Shown: positions 1 to 7,265 of the stretch, piece by piece
Position numbering within the stretch: position 1 is the stretch's first letter
Layout of the letters: every line of letters starts with the position of its first letter
Source: Hondaea fermentalgiana
Lineage: Eukaryota > Sar > Bigyra > Thraustochytrida > Thraustochytriidae
Reading direction: 5' to 3'
Assembly: GCA_014084085.1 (NCBI GenBank)
Contig: NPFB01000072.1
Location: 80,806-99,897, forward strand
Length of the DNA: 19,092 bases
The notes under the pieces: generated by a model
The model's input: the letters and a program-made list of their open reading frames with translations, nothing else
Databases searched by the model: none
Told to the model about the DNA's origin: nothing
Translations under genes and position numbers: made by a program

Positions 1-75
1 CAAGCAGGCGCGCGCGCGAGCAAGCAAGCAGGCGCGCGAGCGAGCAAGCAAGCTGGCAAGCGGGCGAGCTTGCTT
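1..75. repeat. GC-rich low-complexity tract with CAAG/GCGC repeats
   Basis: Short alternating runs of (CAAG)n and (GC)n. The 12-mer GAGCAAGCAAGC occurs at 18-29 and again at 42-53. The tract resembles the tetranucleotide tracts in the large spacer near 14033. I see no coding signal. It is probably the edge of an intergenic region that begins outside the window. Confidence 0.75.
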
Positions 76-77
76 CG

Positions 78-91
78 CGCTCACGTGAGCG
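78..91. promoter_or_regulatory. 14-bp perfect palindrome with CACGTG (E-box) core
   Basis: CGCTCACGTGAGCG equals its own reverse complement and contains the CACGTG hexamer bound by bHLH/bZIP factors in many eukaryotes. It lies about 450 bp upstream of the TMEM151-like start. The palindrome is seen directly; a regulatory role is inference. Confidence 0.35.
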
Positions 92-124
92 AGGGCATTG
101 ACGCTTGAGTGGAGAGAACGAGAC

Positions 125-155
125 CACAAAAATAAAAATTTGAATAACATTTTGA
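125..155 (+). other. AT-rich island with AATAAA
   Basis: A sharply AT-rich stretch inside GC-rich DNA, with AATAAA at 131-136. It could be the polyadenylation signal of a plus-strand gene ending left of the window, or part of the promoter of the gene starting at 538. The sequence does not decide between them. Confidence 0.25.
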
Positions 156-367
156 AGCGAGGTGTTCGTTAAGATTCGCACCACACAGCTTTCTCTACTG
201 TCAGCACACACCATAGGTCTCGACGATGATCTTAAAAGCGCGACGCACGGACTCGGCCTCTGCCGGCTGCTGCCTCTGCTTCAAGATTCACAGCCCAGCA
301 AACATGGAACTGGGGTCGCGGGCCGGTCCCGCGCCATTTTCCAGCCAGGGGTGAGCGTTTTTTTAGG

Positions 368-400
368 CCTAACACTCGCCTAACACTGTAAATCACAGTG
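368..400. repeat. Direct repeat followed by a small inverted repeat
   Basis: CCTAACACT occurs at 368-376 and again at 379-387. A perfect 6-bp inverted repeat follows, CACTGT (384-389) and ACAGTG (395-400), with a 5-base loop. It lies about 140 bp upstream of the TMEM151-like ATG, so it could be a promoter or 5'UTR element. No match to a known site is claimed. Confidence 0.4.
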
Positions 401-537
401 CTCCTCGACGTCATCATCCTCCCGAAGTGCGCCGCACAACAGGAGAGAATCTCGAGCGAACGAGCCCACGTGCAAGGCCGACGCGAGCTACGTTGGCTCG
501 CGCTGGCGTCAGTTCCCAAATATCAAAGAGGTCGGGC

Positions 538-1461
538 ATGGACGAAGCTGCTGTCGCGCCTTCCCAAGGGCAAACGCAACGGCGAGGGGACTCGCACGAT
601 GGCGATGACCCGGAGGAGGGCGGCAGGGCAGTGTCAGCGCACAAGCTCGAAAGACTGAGACCTCCTCTCGCGACACTCGCGCTGACGCTCGGAACCTTGG
701 CGAGTGGACTTTACCTCCTGGTGACCAAGGCTATTATCAGGACCGAAAGTAGTGCTGACGTTGAGTTCTTGAGTGCAGAATTCATCTTGTTCATCGTGTG
801 CGCAGGACTGTACTTGCTCGAGTCCCTCGTCATGGGCTTTAAAGACCCCGTCCTCTCGGCATTCTTCAAGCATAGCAGCATAGCGGACGATTCCGAGGCT
901 GAAGATCCGGCGTTTGCAAGTCAGCGTCGAAAACGCGTAGAGTTCTGGATGTACATTGAATGCCACCGCTTTGAGAGATATCGGATTGATGGCGGCGAGT
1001 ATCGGAAGCAAGTGGTGAGCTTTCGAAAAAAGCAAGAGAAAAACGTTGGAGACGTGCAAGACCTCTCTTTACCAGCACCTAGACTGGGAGACCTTCCGCC
1101 AGGCTATCTTGGCATGATTGTTCATGTCAAATCTGTCATTCGTTATGCTTCGCAAGAGGCCGAGGACAGACTCGCACAGCAAAAGCTCGATTTCATCGAA
1201 GAGTATGCGGCCAACGGTAGCGACTACGAGTACCTCGAGTGGACCATTCAGCCGAAAGATGCAGCGGTCACCCTCATTGATCATAGCAAGAAACCCTGGT
1301 ACGCGACTTTTCCAGTGTATCTCATTGCCACCTTGTGTCTGTGTTCGTGGCTCTATCGTCTTTTCTTTCGTCGCAAATTTTTGCAGACTAAATACGAGAT
1401 CGTCACGCTCATCTCGTATCATTCGGGAGATCCAGAGCGCCCAGCTTCGCTTTGTAGGTAA
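538..1461 (+). CDS. TMEM151-like transmembrane protein
   Basis: A 307-residue protein from ATG 538, the first ATG in this frame; context is good (G at -3, G at +4). An acidic, polar N-terminus (1-35) precedes two hydrophobic segments (about 43-64 and 80-101), a long soluble region and a C-terminal membrane segment (about 257-276) followed by basic residues RRK. Features I associate with the TMEM151 family are visible: a YLLES stretch after the second helix, FWMYIECHRFERYR near 137-150, VKSVIRYASQEAED near 198-210, and KKPWYA just before the last helix (251-256). Animal TMEM151 proteins carry comparable stretches in the same order. Function in the family is poorly defined, so none is assigned. 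The gene converges with the reductase, 215 bp away. The family call rests on recalled motif order, not an alignment. Confidence 0.8.
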   Translation: MDEAAVAPSQGQTQRRGDSHDGDDPEEGGRAVSAHKLERLRPPLATLALTLGTLASGLYLLVTKAIIRTESSADVEFLSAEFILFIVCAGLYLLESLVMGFKDPVLSAFFKHSSIADDSEAEDPAFASQRRKRVEFWMYIECHRFERYRIDGGEYRKQVVSFRKKQEKNVGDVQDLSLPAPRLGDLPPGYLGMIVHVKSVIRYASQEAEDRLAQQKLDFIEEYAANGSDYEYLEWTIQPKDAAVTLIDHSKKPWYATFPVYLIATLCLCSWLYRLFFRRKFLQTKYEIVTLISYHSGDPERPASLCR

Positions 1462-1602
1462 TACACATGCAGTGTGTCGTAGGCGAAATTGGTCTCGCAT
1501 TTTTTTTAGTTTGTGCGTGTCAGAATAATGTTTGAAAAAGCAACTTTGGCTTTGCGAGGTCTTCCATGAGATAGTAAAAGATTGGGGATTTATGTTAGTC
1601 GA

Positions 1603-1608
1603 AATAAA
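1603..1608 (+). terminator. Possible polyadenylation signal (AATAAA)
   Basis: AATAAA lies about 140 bp downstream of the stop codon at 1461 in the short space between two convergent genes. Position fits 3'-end formation for the TMEM151-like gene. Cleavage would fall close to the 3' end of the opposite reductase gene at 1677, so the two transcripts may overlap. Confidence 0.4.
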
Positions 1609-1676
1609 ACTGACTTCGAGTGTTAAACGTCCGCAGAGGGGTGCGCGAGCATAGCAGCGATATGGTGTTCCTGTGC

Positions 1677-2777
1677 TTACTTTTCCAGAACAAATCTTTG
1701 CATGTAAATCTCACTACCGCCAAAACCATTTCCATACTGACGAGCGTAGCCAGGTTGCGCGGGTGCAGCAAGGCGTGCCGCCTCATCGAATGCGTCCGAT
1801 TCCTTGGAAGTCAGCGGCTCGCTGTGCACAAACGCATCAAGGTTCGCCGTACAATGATGAATTTTACTGGCCCCAAAGATGATGCCGTCAGGTGCAGACA
1901 GGTACGAGCTATGGCGCAGCCAGGCAAACGCCTTGTTCACCATATTGTCCTTGCCGCAAGTGTCGATGAGGAGCTGGCAAGCTTTCATCATCTCCTCGTG
2001 GGCGTATCGGCTGCGATACGCGCTTGAAGCTTTTCCTTTGAAACTGTGCTTCACAGATGCAGGTACAAGGTCAAATTTGGAGGAAAACCGACCATCCTCG
2101 GCCTCCAAAATGTCCTCCAGTTTGGTGTATCGACCTGTGAGAAGACCGCCGCCGAGCGGATTATACACGTAGACGCGCATACCGAGCGTGCGAACAGCAG
2201 GAAAGAGCTCCGAGTTGAACCCGCGCGCCAGCGCGTTGAACACGCCTTGGTACACGGTGGGCACGACCCAGCCGTGCTTTTCGCAGAGGGCGTGACAGCG
2301 TACGACGTCCCATGCGGCATAGTTCGAGAGTCCGAGCTCCTTGAACTTGCCTTCTTTGTAGAGCTCGTTGCAGGCGCCAAAGGTCTCTTCGGGGTCCACG
2401 TTGATTTCTGGCATGTGCAGATAGAAGACGTCGACAGAGTCCATCTGCAGTGCCTCCAAGCTTGCTTCGAGCTGCTTGCGGACATTATCGGCCGTTAGAG
2501 GCGAGACCTGCGGCGCGGCCTTGGTGTGGATCTTGATGTCTTTGCCAGACCACGGCTGGCCTTCCTGCTTGAGGAGGCGCCCGATAAGCTCTTCGGTCTG
2601 GCCCAGCTGATACACCCTGGCAGTATCAATGATGGCCTCGCAGCCCATTTTCTCGCACGCCTCGACCAGAGCTGCGATCATTTTCCCGGCCTCGGGCTCG
2701 CGCACCTGGGCCTCGGGGCCCCAGTTCATTGTGCCTAGAACCGGCCCCGCAGGTTGGCGTCCATCCCACGCGCTCAT
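1677..2777 (-). CDS. Aldo/keto reductase, AKR7 (aflatoxin aldehyde reductase) type
   Basis: A 366-residue NADPH-dependent oxidoreductase predicted to reduce aldehydes and ketones in the cytosol. The usual aldo/keto reductase tetrad is visible as Asp51 and Tyr56 (IIDTARVY), Lys86 (IHTKA) and His121 (YLHMPE). AKR7-like stretches follow: LGLSNYAAWDVVRC (148-161), PTVYQGVFNALAR (173-185) and YNPLGGGLLTGRY (205-217). The length is close to the family's 320-370. The start is the only ATG between the frame's upstream stop (2889-2891) and the conserved core. Six Lys codons (AAG) lie just upstream in frame. An overlapping minus-strand frame stops exactly on this ATG (see the next entry), so the true N-terminus may be longer. 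Substrate cannot be read from sequence. The aldo/keto reductase call is firm; the subfamily is likely. Confidence 0.95.
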   Translation of the reverse strand: MSAWDGRQPAGPVLGTMNWGPEAQVREPEAGKMIAALVEACEKMGCEAIIDTARVYQLGQTEELIGRLLKQEGQPWSGKDIKIHTKAAPQVSPLTADNVRKQLEASLEALQMDSVDVFYLHMPEINVDPEETFGACNELYKEGKFKELGLSNYAAWDVVRCHALCEKHGWVVPTVYQGVFNALARGFNSELFPAVRTLGMRVYVYNPLGGGLLTGRYTKLEDILEAEDGRFSSKFDLVPASVKHSFKGKASSAYRSRYAHEEMMKACQLLIDTCGKDNMVNKAFAWLRHSSYLSAPDGIIFGASKIHHCTANLDAFVHSEPLTSKESDAFDEAARLAAPAQPGYARQYGNGFGGSEIYMQRFVLEK

Positions 2778-3172
2778 CTTCTTCTTCTTCTTCTTGCTCT
2801 TGTTGGCTTCGACTTGGCTTCCTTGGGCTCGGCTTGCTTGGCGGTGCTTGCGGCGACTTCGGGTTTTGCTCGGCCAGGCAGTCCGCGTTCAAGGTCTGCC
2901 GCCGCCGCCGCTGCTGTCGCGGCTGCTGCTTTCGTCGCCGCTCCGACTGCCGAGGCGGAATCGGATGGAACTCTGGTGCGGGTCTCGCTCGCTGTCGTGC
3001 AAGCGAACAGTTCTGTCGTGACCCGACTCGGACCGAGCCACGCACGACCTGGGCAAGCAACTCGTTCGCCGCTGGACGACGTGCCGCGACCCGCGAACTT
3101 GGCGCGGCGCCGGAGCGGCGCGGCGCCGCGGACAGGACAGAGCGGCCGCACGACGTTCTGCTTGTCGTGCAT
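2774..3172 (-). other. Ala/Arg-rich reading frame overlapping the reductase start (uORF or lost N-terminal extension)
   Basis: An ATG-initiated frame of 132 codons, whose TGA overlaps the reductase ATG as ATGA. The translation starts Arg-rich with few acidic residues. It continues with an Ala-rich stretch and an A/K/E/P linker, and ends in a run of Arg from AGA repeats. Read one base over, the same repeat gives Lys codons that run straight into the reductase. It may be an upstream ORF, or the N-terminal part of a longer reductase split by one indel in the AAG repeat. It may also be chance openness in GC-rich DNA. No domain is recognised. Confidence 0.3.
3101..3128. repeat. GC-only direct repeat
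   Basis: The 12-mer GGCGCGGCGCCG occurs at 3101-3112 and 3117-3128, and each copy is close to self-complementary. It lies in the CpG-dense stretch upstream of the reductase gene and inside the Ala/Arg-rich reading frame. It could form strong secondary structure in a reductase 5' leader. Confidence 0.5.
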
Positions 3173-3217
3173 CGCGAGCTCCCCTCGCTTTAGCCCGCGA
3201 ATGGTGACCTAACAATG

Positions 3218-3229
3218 GTATACGTATAC
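3218..3229. repeat. 12-bp alternating palindrome GTATACGTATAC
   Basis: A perfect palindrome of alternating purine and pyrimidine, about 440 bp upstream of the reductase ATG on the minus strand. It could be a dimeric protein binding site or a flexible promoter element. Nothing in the sequence fixes its role. Confidence 0.3.
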
Positions 3230-3982
3230 AGGGAAGGCAAGGCACCTTCCTTCCTCTCGGGCAATCTCGTGCATGCCGTGCATAATACTTCCGAGGCCGG
3301 CAAATCGAGGCAAATGCGCCTCGAGCAGTAATGAACGTGAAAACCAAACCTATCTTTTCGCTACAGCTGCCTGGCTGCAGGTCCAAGGCGTGCATTCTCG
3401 GAACTAACATGTAAGTTGACTATAAAAAGGTGTCGATTTCCATGCACGAAGTCGGCGAAACGAAGATAAAGCTCGCTGTGCGTGCAAGGGTGCACGTTGT
3501 TGGTCGTAGTATAGATTACGGAAGACAGCTGACTATGTCGTACAAGACAAGTGTCCCGCGTACAACTGTCGTTCCTTGTAGGAAGCTTGCCAAAAAAGAT
3601 CTGAATCGTTGGTGCATTGCAAGGTTCCAGCATTATTAACATGACACTGGTATACTAGTGATGCACGATTCAAGCCCACCTGCTGCCGTGGCGCAGCCAA
3701 AGTATTCGCAAATGGCCGCGACCGCGTTTTGACGGGCACGAGAGCGACCCCACCGACATCACAGCGAAAACAAGGGCGTTCACATCGATGAGAGAAATCT
3801 TGCTCGTATGCTTGACGCGCCTCGGCCACAGAACAAATACTCACCATGCCATGTCACCCAGGTTGCTTCTATGCTCGTTCACAACTACTGGCGTCCTGCG
3901 GCCGTCGTTTTCCCTGCCAGGCGGCTTGTATTTCTAAAGTGCCTTTCTGCACGATCTCTTGCACGGTCGCGTCGCCCATCCG
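3230..3982. other. Stretch without a convincing gene
   Basis: Two overlapping minus-strand ATG-initiated frames (3642-3361, 93 codons; 3847-3533, 104 codons) and one plus-strand frame (3442-3639, 65 residues) are open here. None shows a recognisable motif, and they overlap one another in different frames. A TATAAAA box lies at 3421-3427 but is only about 15 bp before the plus-strand ATG at 3442, too close for a normal start site. I treat the region as intergenic. Confidence 0.5.
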
Positions 3983-4357
3983 CTATTGAGGGTCATTCGT
4001 TTTTTCCGGGACCAGCTGAGCCGGAGGCACGAGCCAACATGGAACGTTAAACTGCGTCAACGCAACGAAATGGCTTGCTGGTGCAACAAGAGTGAGAAAT
4101 CGTGCAGACGCGATCAATGCCCAAATCAACCTTTTAGTAAATGTGTCAACGACCTTTTGCAGCGACTTGCTCGCCCGGCGCGTCTCCAGCATGGCGCATG
4201 GTCCCGCGAACGAGAAGATGCGCTTCTGGACATCCGTGGGAAACCTCTCCAGTCGCAACACGGCCAACGCTTCCCGATTGCTCTCCGATCGCGCTTCTTG
4301 ATCGCGCTTCTTGATCGCGCTTCTTGATCGCGCTTCTTGATCGCTTTCAAGCCGCGC
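3983..4357 (-). pseudogene. F-box-like protein relic
   Basis: Minus-strand frame open from 4357 down to a stop at 3983. Around 4255-4150 it encodes an F-box-like pattern: LERFPTDVQKRIFSF, then AGPCAMLETRRASKSLQKVV. That fits the family layout of a leucine/proline start, a hydrophobic IFSF segment and an arginine followed by SK-x-L. F-box proteins recruit substrates to SCF ubiquitin ligases through this segment. There is no ATG in frame upstream of the motif; the frame closes at 4358-4360. A 13-bp tandem repeat lies just upstream of the motif and shifts frame with every copy. The rest of the protein after the motif is only about 55 residues and shows no substrate-binding repeats. I read it as a truncated or frame-disrupted relic, though an unseen upstream exon is possible. 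Confidence 0.4.
4287..4344. repeat. 13-bp tandem repeat, four copies plus a partial
   Basis: GATCGCGCTTCTT is repeated exactly at 4287-4299, 4300-4312, 4313-4325 and 4326-4338, with a partial copy at 4339-4344. Because 13 is not a multiple of three, each copy rotates the reading frame of the F-box-like segment beside it. Identical copies suggest a recent expansion. Confidence 0.95.
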
Positions 4358-4359
4358 TC

Positions 4360-4665
4360 ACGCCGCTCACGCAGCCCACACCAGAAACCGCTGTCAAAGG
4401 TGGCGTGACTCGGTGTGACCTGAACGCGACCACGCAATCGTACTGCATCACTTTTAATTTTAAAAATTTTAATCCACCTTTACTATACTCACGTTGATCA
4501 TAGGGCCTAGTATAGCCCTCCCACATCCAATCCGACCAGACTGTGTATGTTGGGCAAATTTTCCTTGCTACCGTGGATATGGGGTAAATGAAAGCACGTG
4601 GGCGACAGACGTGCAACATTGGTCTGCTGACAAGCCTCGATAGCTGACACAGCCGCGCACTCGCC
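4360..4665. promoter_or_regulatory. Upstream region of the orphan gene, with an AT-rich core
   Basis: Mostly AT-rich spacer with a near-palindromic A/T block at about 4452-4472 (TTTTAATTTTAAAAATTTTA). It lies about 200 bp ahead of the plus-strand start at 4666 and about 100 bp from the F-box relic on the other strand. It may be the promoter of the orphan gene or a former bidirectional promoter. No clear TATA box is seen at the expected distance. Confidence 0.3.
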
Positions 4666-6252
4666 ATGCGCGCCACGCGCGCCATAATAGCTCGCCATCG
4701 CTTTATCGAAGCGGGGGGGGAACTGCGCATGTATGGGATACCGGAATCAATGCGCTCTCTTTATTTGATATTGAACGCGACCAAGAGTGTGGCCATGGAG
4801 GCAAACGCTCCCCCGACGATCTTCTCAGTCATGATCAAAATTCTACAACACCTTGACAGAGAGTACCCCGGTGTGTTTATTGGGAACGATTACCAAGATG
4901 ACATTTGCAAACTTATGGAACTGGACCGGGCCAGTCTCGGCGGTGGAGATGATGTCATTCGAGATGAATGTGCCGCCTTCTACGAGGCTGAACTTGAAGA
5001 CTTTATTTCATTCGCAAGGAAGTGGAGCTCTGGTGCGGAGATAGAATTCGTCGTCAACGTCGCCAAATCTCCACATGTTCACTCGCTGATGGGATATTTA
5101 ATTCGCGCAGTATTCTCAAAGATTGGCACAAACACACGGTTGGGGTGCGCCCGTGCCACTTTATTCGTCAAAACGTTTTCACTTCATGGTAGTGCACCGC
5201 CAGCCTACGCCGATGAAGCACTTCGCTATCTCCGCAAACATGCGGCGAGTACCTTTAAACTCTTCGGGACGTTGAAAGCTGCGATCAATTGCAGCATGAT
5301 GGTCCGGATTAGGGACATCGACGAAAAGGTGCAGAGGGAGATTGCAGATTGTGTTGCAGAGACATTGTGTTGTGCTCCGCGCAAATTTATTACTGCCCTA
5401 GAGATTGATTTCCCAGGTAGATTTGGAAGAGCCATCCTCGCTGAGATGTGCATGGCCTCGAGATATCATTGGGTTGAAAAAATCTCGGTAGTGCACTGCT
5501 TGGATGCACAGGATATGCCCGCACTCGAGCCAGCAGTTGCACCGCGGCAGCACATTTTCTTTAGGGGTTACATGTTTCGTCTTTCCTTCACTGAACCGTC
5601 CACGTTCTTCTGCAAAGCCGTGATGGACCTGTTTTCTCGATCGTGGCCCACATTTTCTGAGATCAGTGTCCATATCGGTGACGAGAATTCGACCATGCAT
5701 TTCACCGAGGAGCAGCAAAAAATGTTCCTCGCAGCCATCCATCAGAGTTTTGCCTTACGAAAAGTCATTGTTCCCAACGCCCATCTCGAATTTCAAGCGC
5801 GCTTAAATCGTGCGCGCTTTGCAGCAATGGCATCATATTATGCCGAATCTGAATTCATGGCTGAGGAGATTCTTCACCTTCAAGACTGGTGCTACACGAC
5901 GTGGCGTTGTACCAGGTCCTTTTCTCAGGTAGTGCATACTGATCTGGACACCAAGTTGAAGCAGATCGTAATGGAGTGGACACGGCCCATTTCGGAGGAC
6001 GCGCCATGGGACGTTGCATTGCTGCACAAACACCGGTGGCAATCGGGACTAAAAAATGCCTGTATAACGTACGGTGGGCTCGCCGTGGCGTACAGTTTGT
6101 GTATGAAGGAGGTTCCGAGCGAAATCATCGAAATGCTGCGTGACGAATTCGATGTCATACTCGATGAACTCGTCACGCATCGCAATTTTACGCTATGGCG
6201 GTCGGACGCGATTGACTGGAAGAGTGCGAGCTGTCCCAGGTTCGAAGCTTGA
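4666..6252 (+). CDS. Orphan protein of 528 residues
   Basis: I do not recognise this protein. The frame is complete, from the first ATG after an in-frame stop at 4645-4647 (G at -3), to a TGA at 6252. It has no signal peptide and no clear membrane segment. Composition is that of a normal soluble protein with many predicted helices, fairly rich in Cys, Met and Phe. The C-terminal half has alternating hydrophobic stretches, such as FSEISVHIGDEN and FALRKVIVPNAHLEF, which loosely resemble a decayed leucine-rich-repeat strand pattern. Eight consecutive G at 4713-4720 lie inside codons 16-19. An indel there would move the start to the next ATG at 4729. Its closeness to an F-box relic could mean a shared ancestral F-box/LRR locus, but that is speculation. 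Confidence 0.75.
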   Translation: MRATRAIIARHRFIEAGGELRMYGIPESMRSLYLILNATKSVAMEANAPPTIFSVMIKILQHLDREYPGVFIGNDYQDDICKLMELDRASLGGGDDVIRDECAAFYEAELEDFISFARKWSSGAEIEFVVNVAKSPHVHSLMGYLIRAVFSKIGTNTRLGCARATLFVKTFSLHGSAPPAYADEALRYLRKHAASTFKLFGTLKAAINCSMMVRIRDIDEKVQREIADCVAETLCCAPRKFITALEIDFPGRFGRAILAEMCMASRYHWVEKISVVHCLDAQDMPALEPAVAPRQHIFFRGYMFRLSFTEPSTFFCKAVMDLFSRSWPTFSEISVHIGDENSTMHFTEEQQKMFLAAIHQSFALRKVIVPNAHLEFQARLNRARFAAMASYYAESEFMAEEILHLQDWCYTTWRCTRSFSQVVHTDLDTKLKQIVMEWTRPISEDAPWDVALLHKHRWQSGLKNACITYGGLAVAYSLCMKEVPSEIIEMLRDEFDVILDELVTHRNFTLWRSDAIDWKSASCPRFEA

Positions 6253-6292
6253 TGTACATTCTGGAACGCGTTCGGTGGGTAATGGAATGAGC

Positions 6293-6436
6293 TGGTACCG
6301 GGATAAATCCAGCATAACCTAGGTTTTGGGTACCGAGACAACGTGGTGCTTACAAACCCGTTTCAGTCCCATGTGAGCTGATCTTGTTTGCAATGGTACC
6401 AGGACAAGACGTGAGAGGCTCCTGGTGTCAGGACAA
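6293..6436 (+). repeat. Degenerate 14-bp repeat, four copies
   Basis: Copies close to TGGTACCAGGACAA lie at 6293-6306, 6328-6341, 6394-6407 and 6423-6436, with unequal spacing. They fall in different reading frames, so the similarity is in DNA and not in one protein. A 10-bp palindrome, AACCTAGGTT, lies between the first two copies at 6316-6325. Confidence 0.5.
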
Positions 6437-6767
6437 GGATGAGTTCGAGTTGACGTTAAGTTCGAACGCTTCTCGCAATGGGTACACCATCGTCCAGCTC
6501 ATGAAGCGCGTCATATACCTTCACCTGCTCCTTCCGAAGAGCTTTCATAAATGCCAATGGAACTTTTGCAAGGTGAATTCTGAACCTAGGCCCATGATCC
6601 CAGAGACTACGTTTGCAAAGGACCTACTGTTATCAAAGTATCGGCTCGTGGCATGGGCTTACAGAGTGCGCTTCTACGACGCTTTCCATAAGACCGGCTC
6701 TCGTGTTCCCGTTTTATTGCCCCCCATGGCGACCTCCATTGCGGAGAAAAATTTTGCATATAACTAA
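6393..6767 (+). CDS. Possible small hypothetical protein or gene remnant
   Basis: A 124-residue frame from ATG 6393 to the TAA at 6767; the frame is open from 6318. The second half looks protein-like, with segments such as QLMKRVIYLHLLLPKSFHK and SKYRLVAWAYRVRFYDAF, and base composition like that of the preceding gene. The first part overlaps the 14-bp repeats. A polypyrimidine-AG (CCCGTTTCAG, ending at 6366) just upstream could be a 3' splice site. If so, this would be a downstream exon of the orphan gene ending at 6252. No domain is recognised, and it may equally be a remnant. Confidence 0.3.
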   Translation: MVPGQDVRGSWCQDKDEFELTLSSNASRNGYTIVQLMKRVIYLHLLLPKSFHKCQWNFCKVNSEPRPMIPETTFAKDLLLSKYRLVAWAYRVRFYDAFHKTGSRVPVLLPPMATSIAEKNFAYN

Positions 6768-7265
6768 AAATTCACTGTTTCACTGCAGCTCGGACTCGAA
6801 ACGCACTTCAGATCGCGGTGTCTTCAAAGCCCTGCAGGGTATATACATTGTAAGCAGGAGTGTGCACTGTTAACTTTTTGGGTGGCGCAAGACGCGCGCA
6901 GTAGAACTTGCAATACGCGTGGGCCGAGGGGCGAGGGCGGCAGGGGCTGCCTGCTGCGGCGCTGCCACTGCTGCTTGCCGCTGCCGCTATCGCTGGCGCA
7001 GGTTCTGCCCTACGTTCGTAGAACGACAAACTTACTCGTCGCGGCAGGGGCTCACTCACGCACGCGTGAACGAGGGGGGACATTCACTCGGCACGCGCCA
7101 TCGTTTGGGCTGGCAGGGAGCGAAGTACTAGGCTTGATTGTTTCCTCTCGCAAAAGGTTGGCGGTAGCGCGACGTCGCGTCTAGAAACTTGCCTTTCGAC
7201 TCTTCCCCCCCCCCCCTTTACTGCGAGGCGCGAAGCGATCAGGACGTCCGTCAGACTGCGGCAGT
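6768..7265. other. Spacer upstream of the membrane protein, with a poly-C tract
   Basis: The first 100 bases are AT-rich (with GGTATATACATT at about 6839), then GC rises with CTG/CTGC-rich stretches at 6940-7010. Twelve consecutive C at 7205-7216 end 49 bases before the ATG at 7266 and probably lie in the 5'UTR. The open frames here are GC-driven and show no motifs. Confidence 0.5.

Noticed and set aside
2754..3212. Plus-strand frame with a signal-peptide-like LLLLLLALVGF start
   Set aside because: It starts at TTG, not ATG, and the leucines are the complement of the AAG repeat ahead of the reductase.
3421..3639. TATA box followed by a 65-residue plus-strand frame
   Set aside because: The TATAAAA lies only about 15 bp from the ATG, so transcription would start after it. 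The peptide has no motif.
4287..4344. 13-bp repeat as an iteron-type replication origin
   Set aside because: No initiator gene and no AT-rich melting region lie directly beside it, and the setting is a eukaryotic chromosome.
6238..6250. GGTTCGA, resembling a tRNA T-loop
   Set aside because: It lies in the end of the orphan CDS, and no acceptor stem or anticodon arm can be formed around it.
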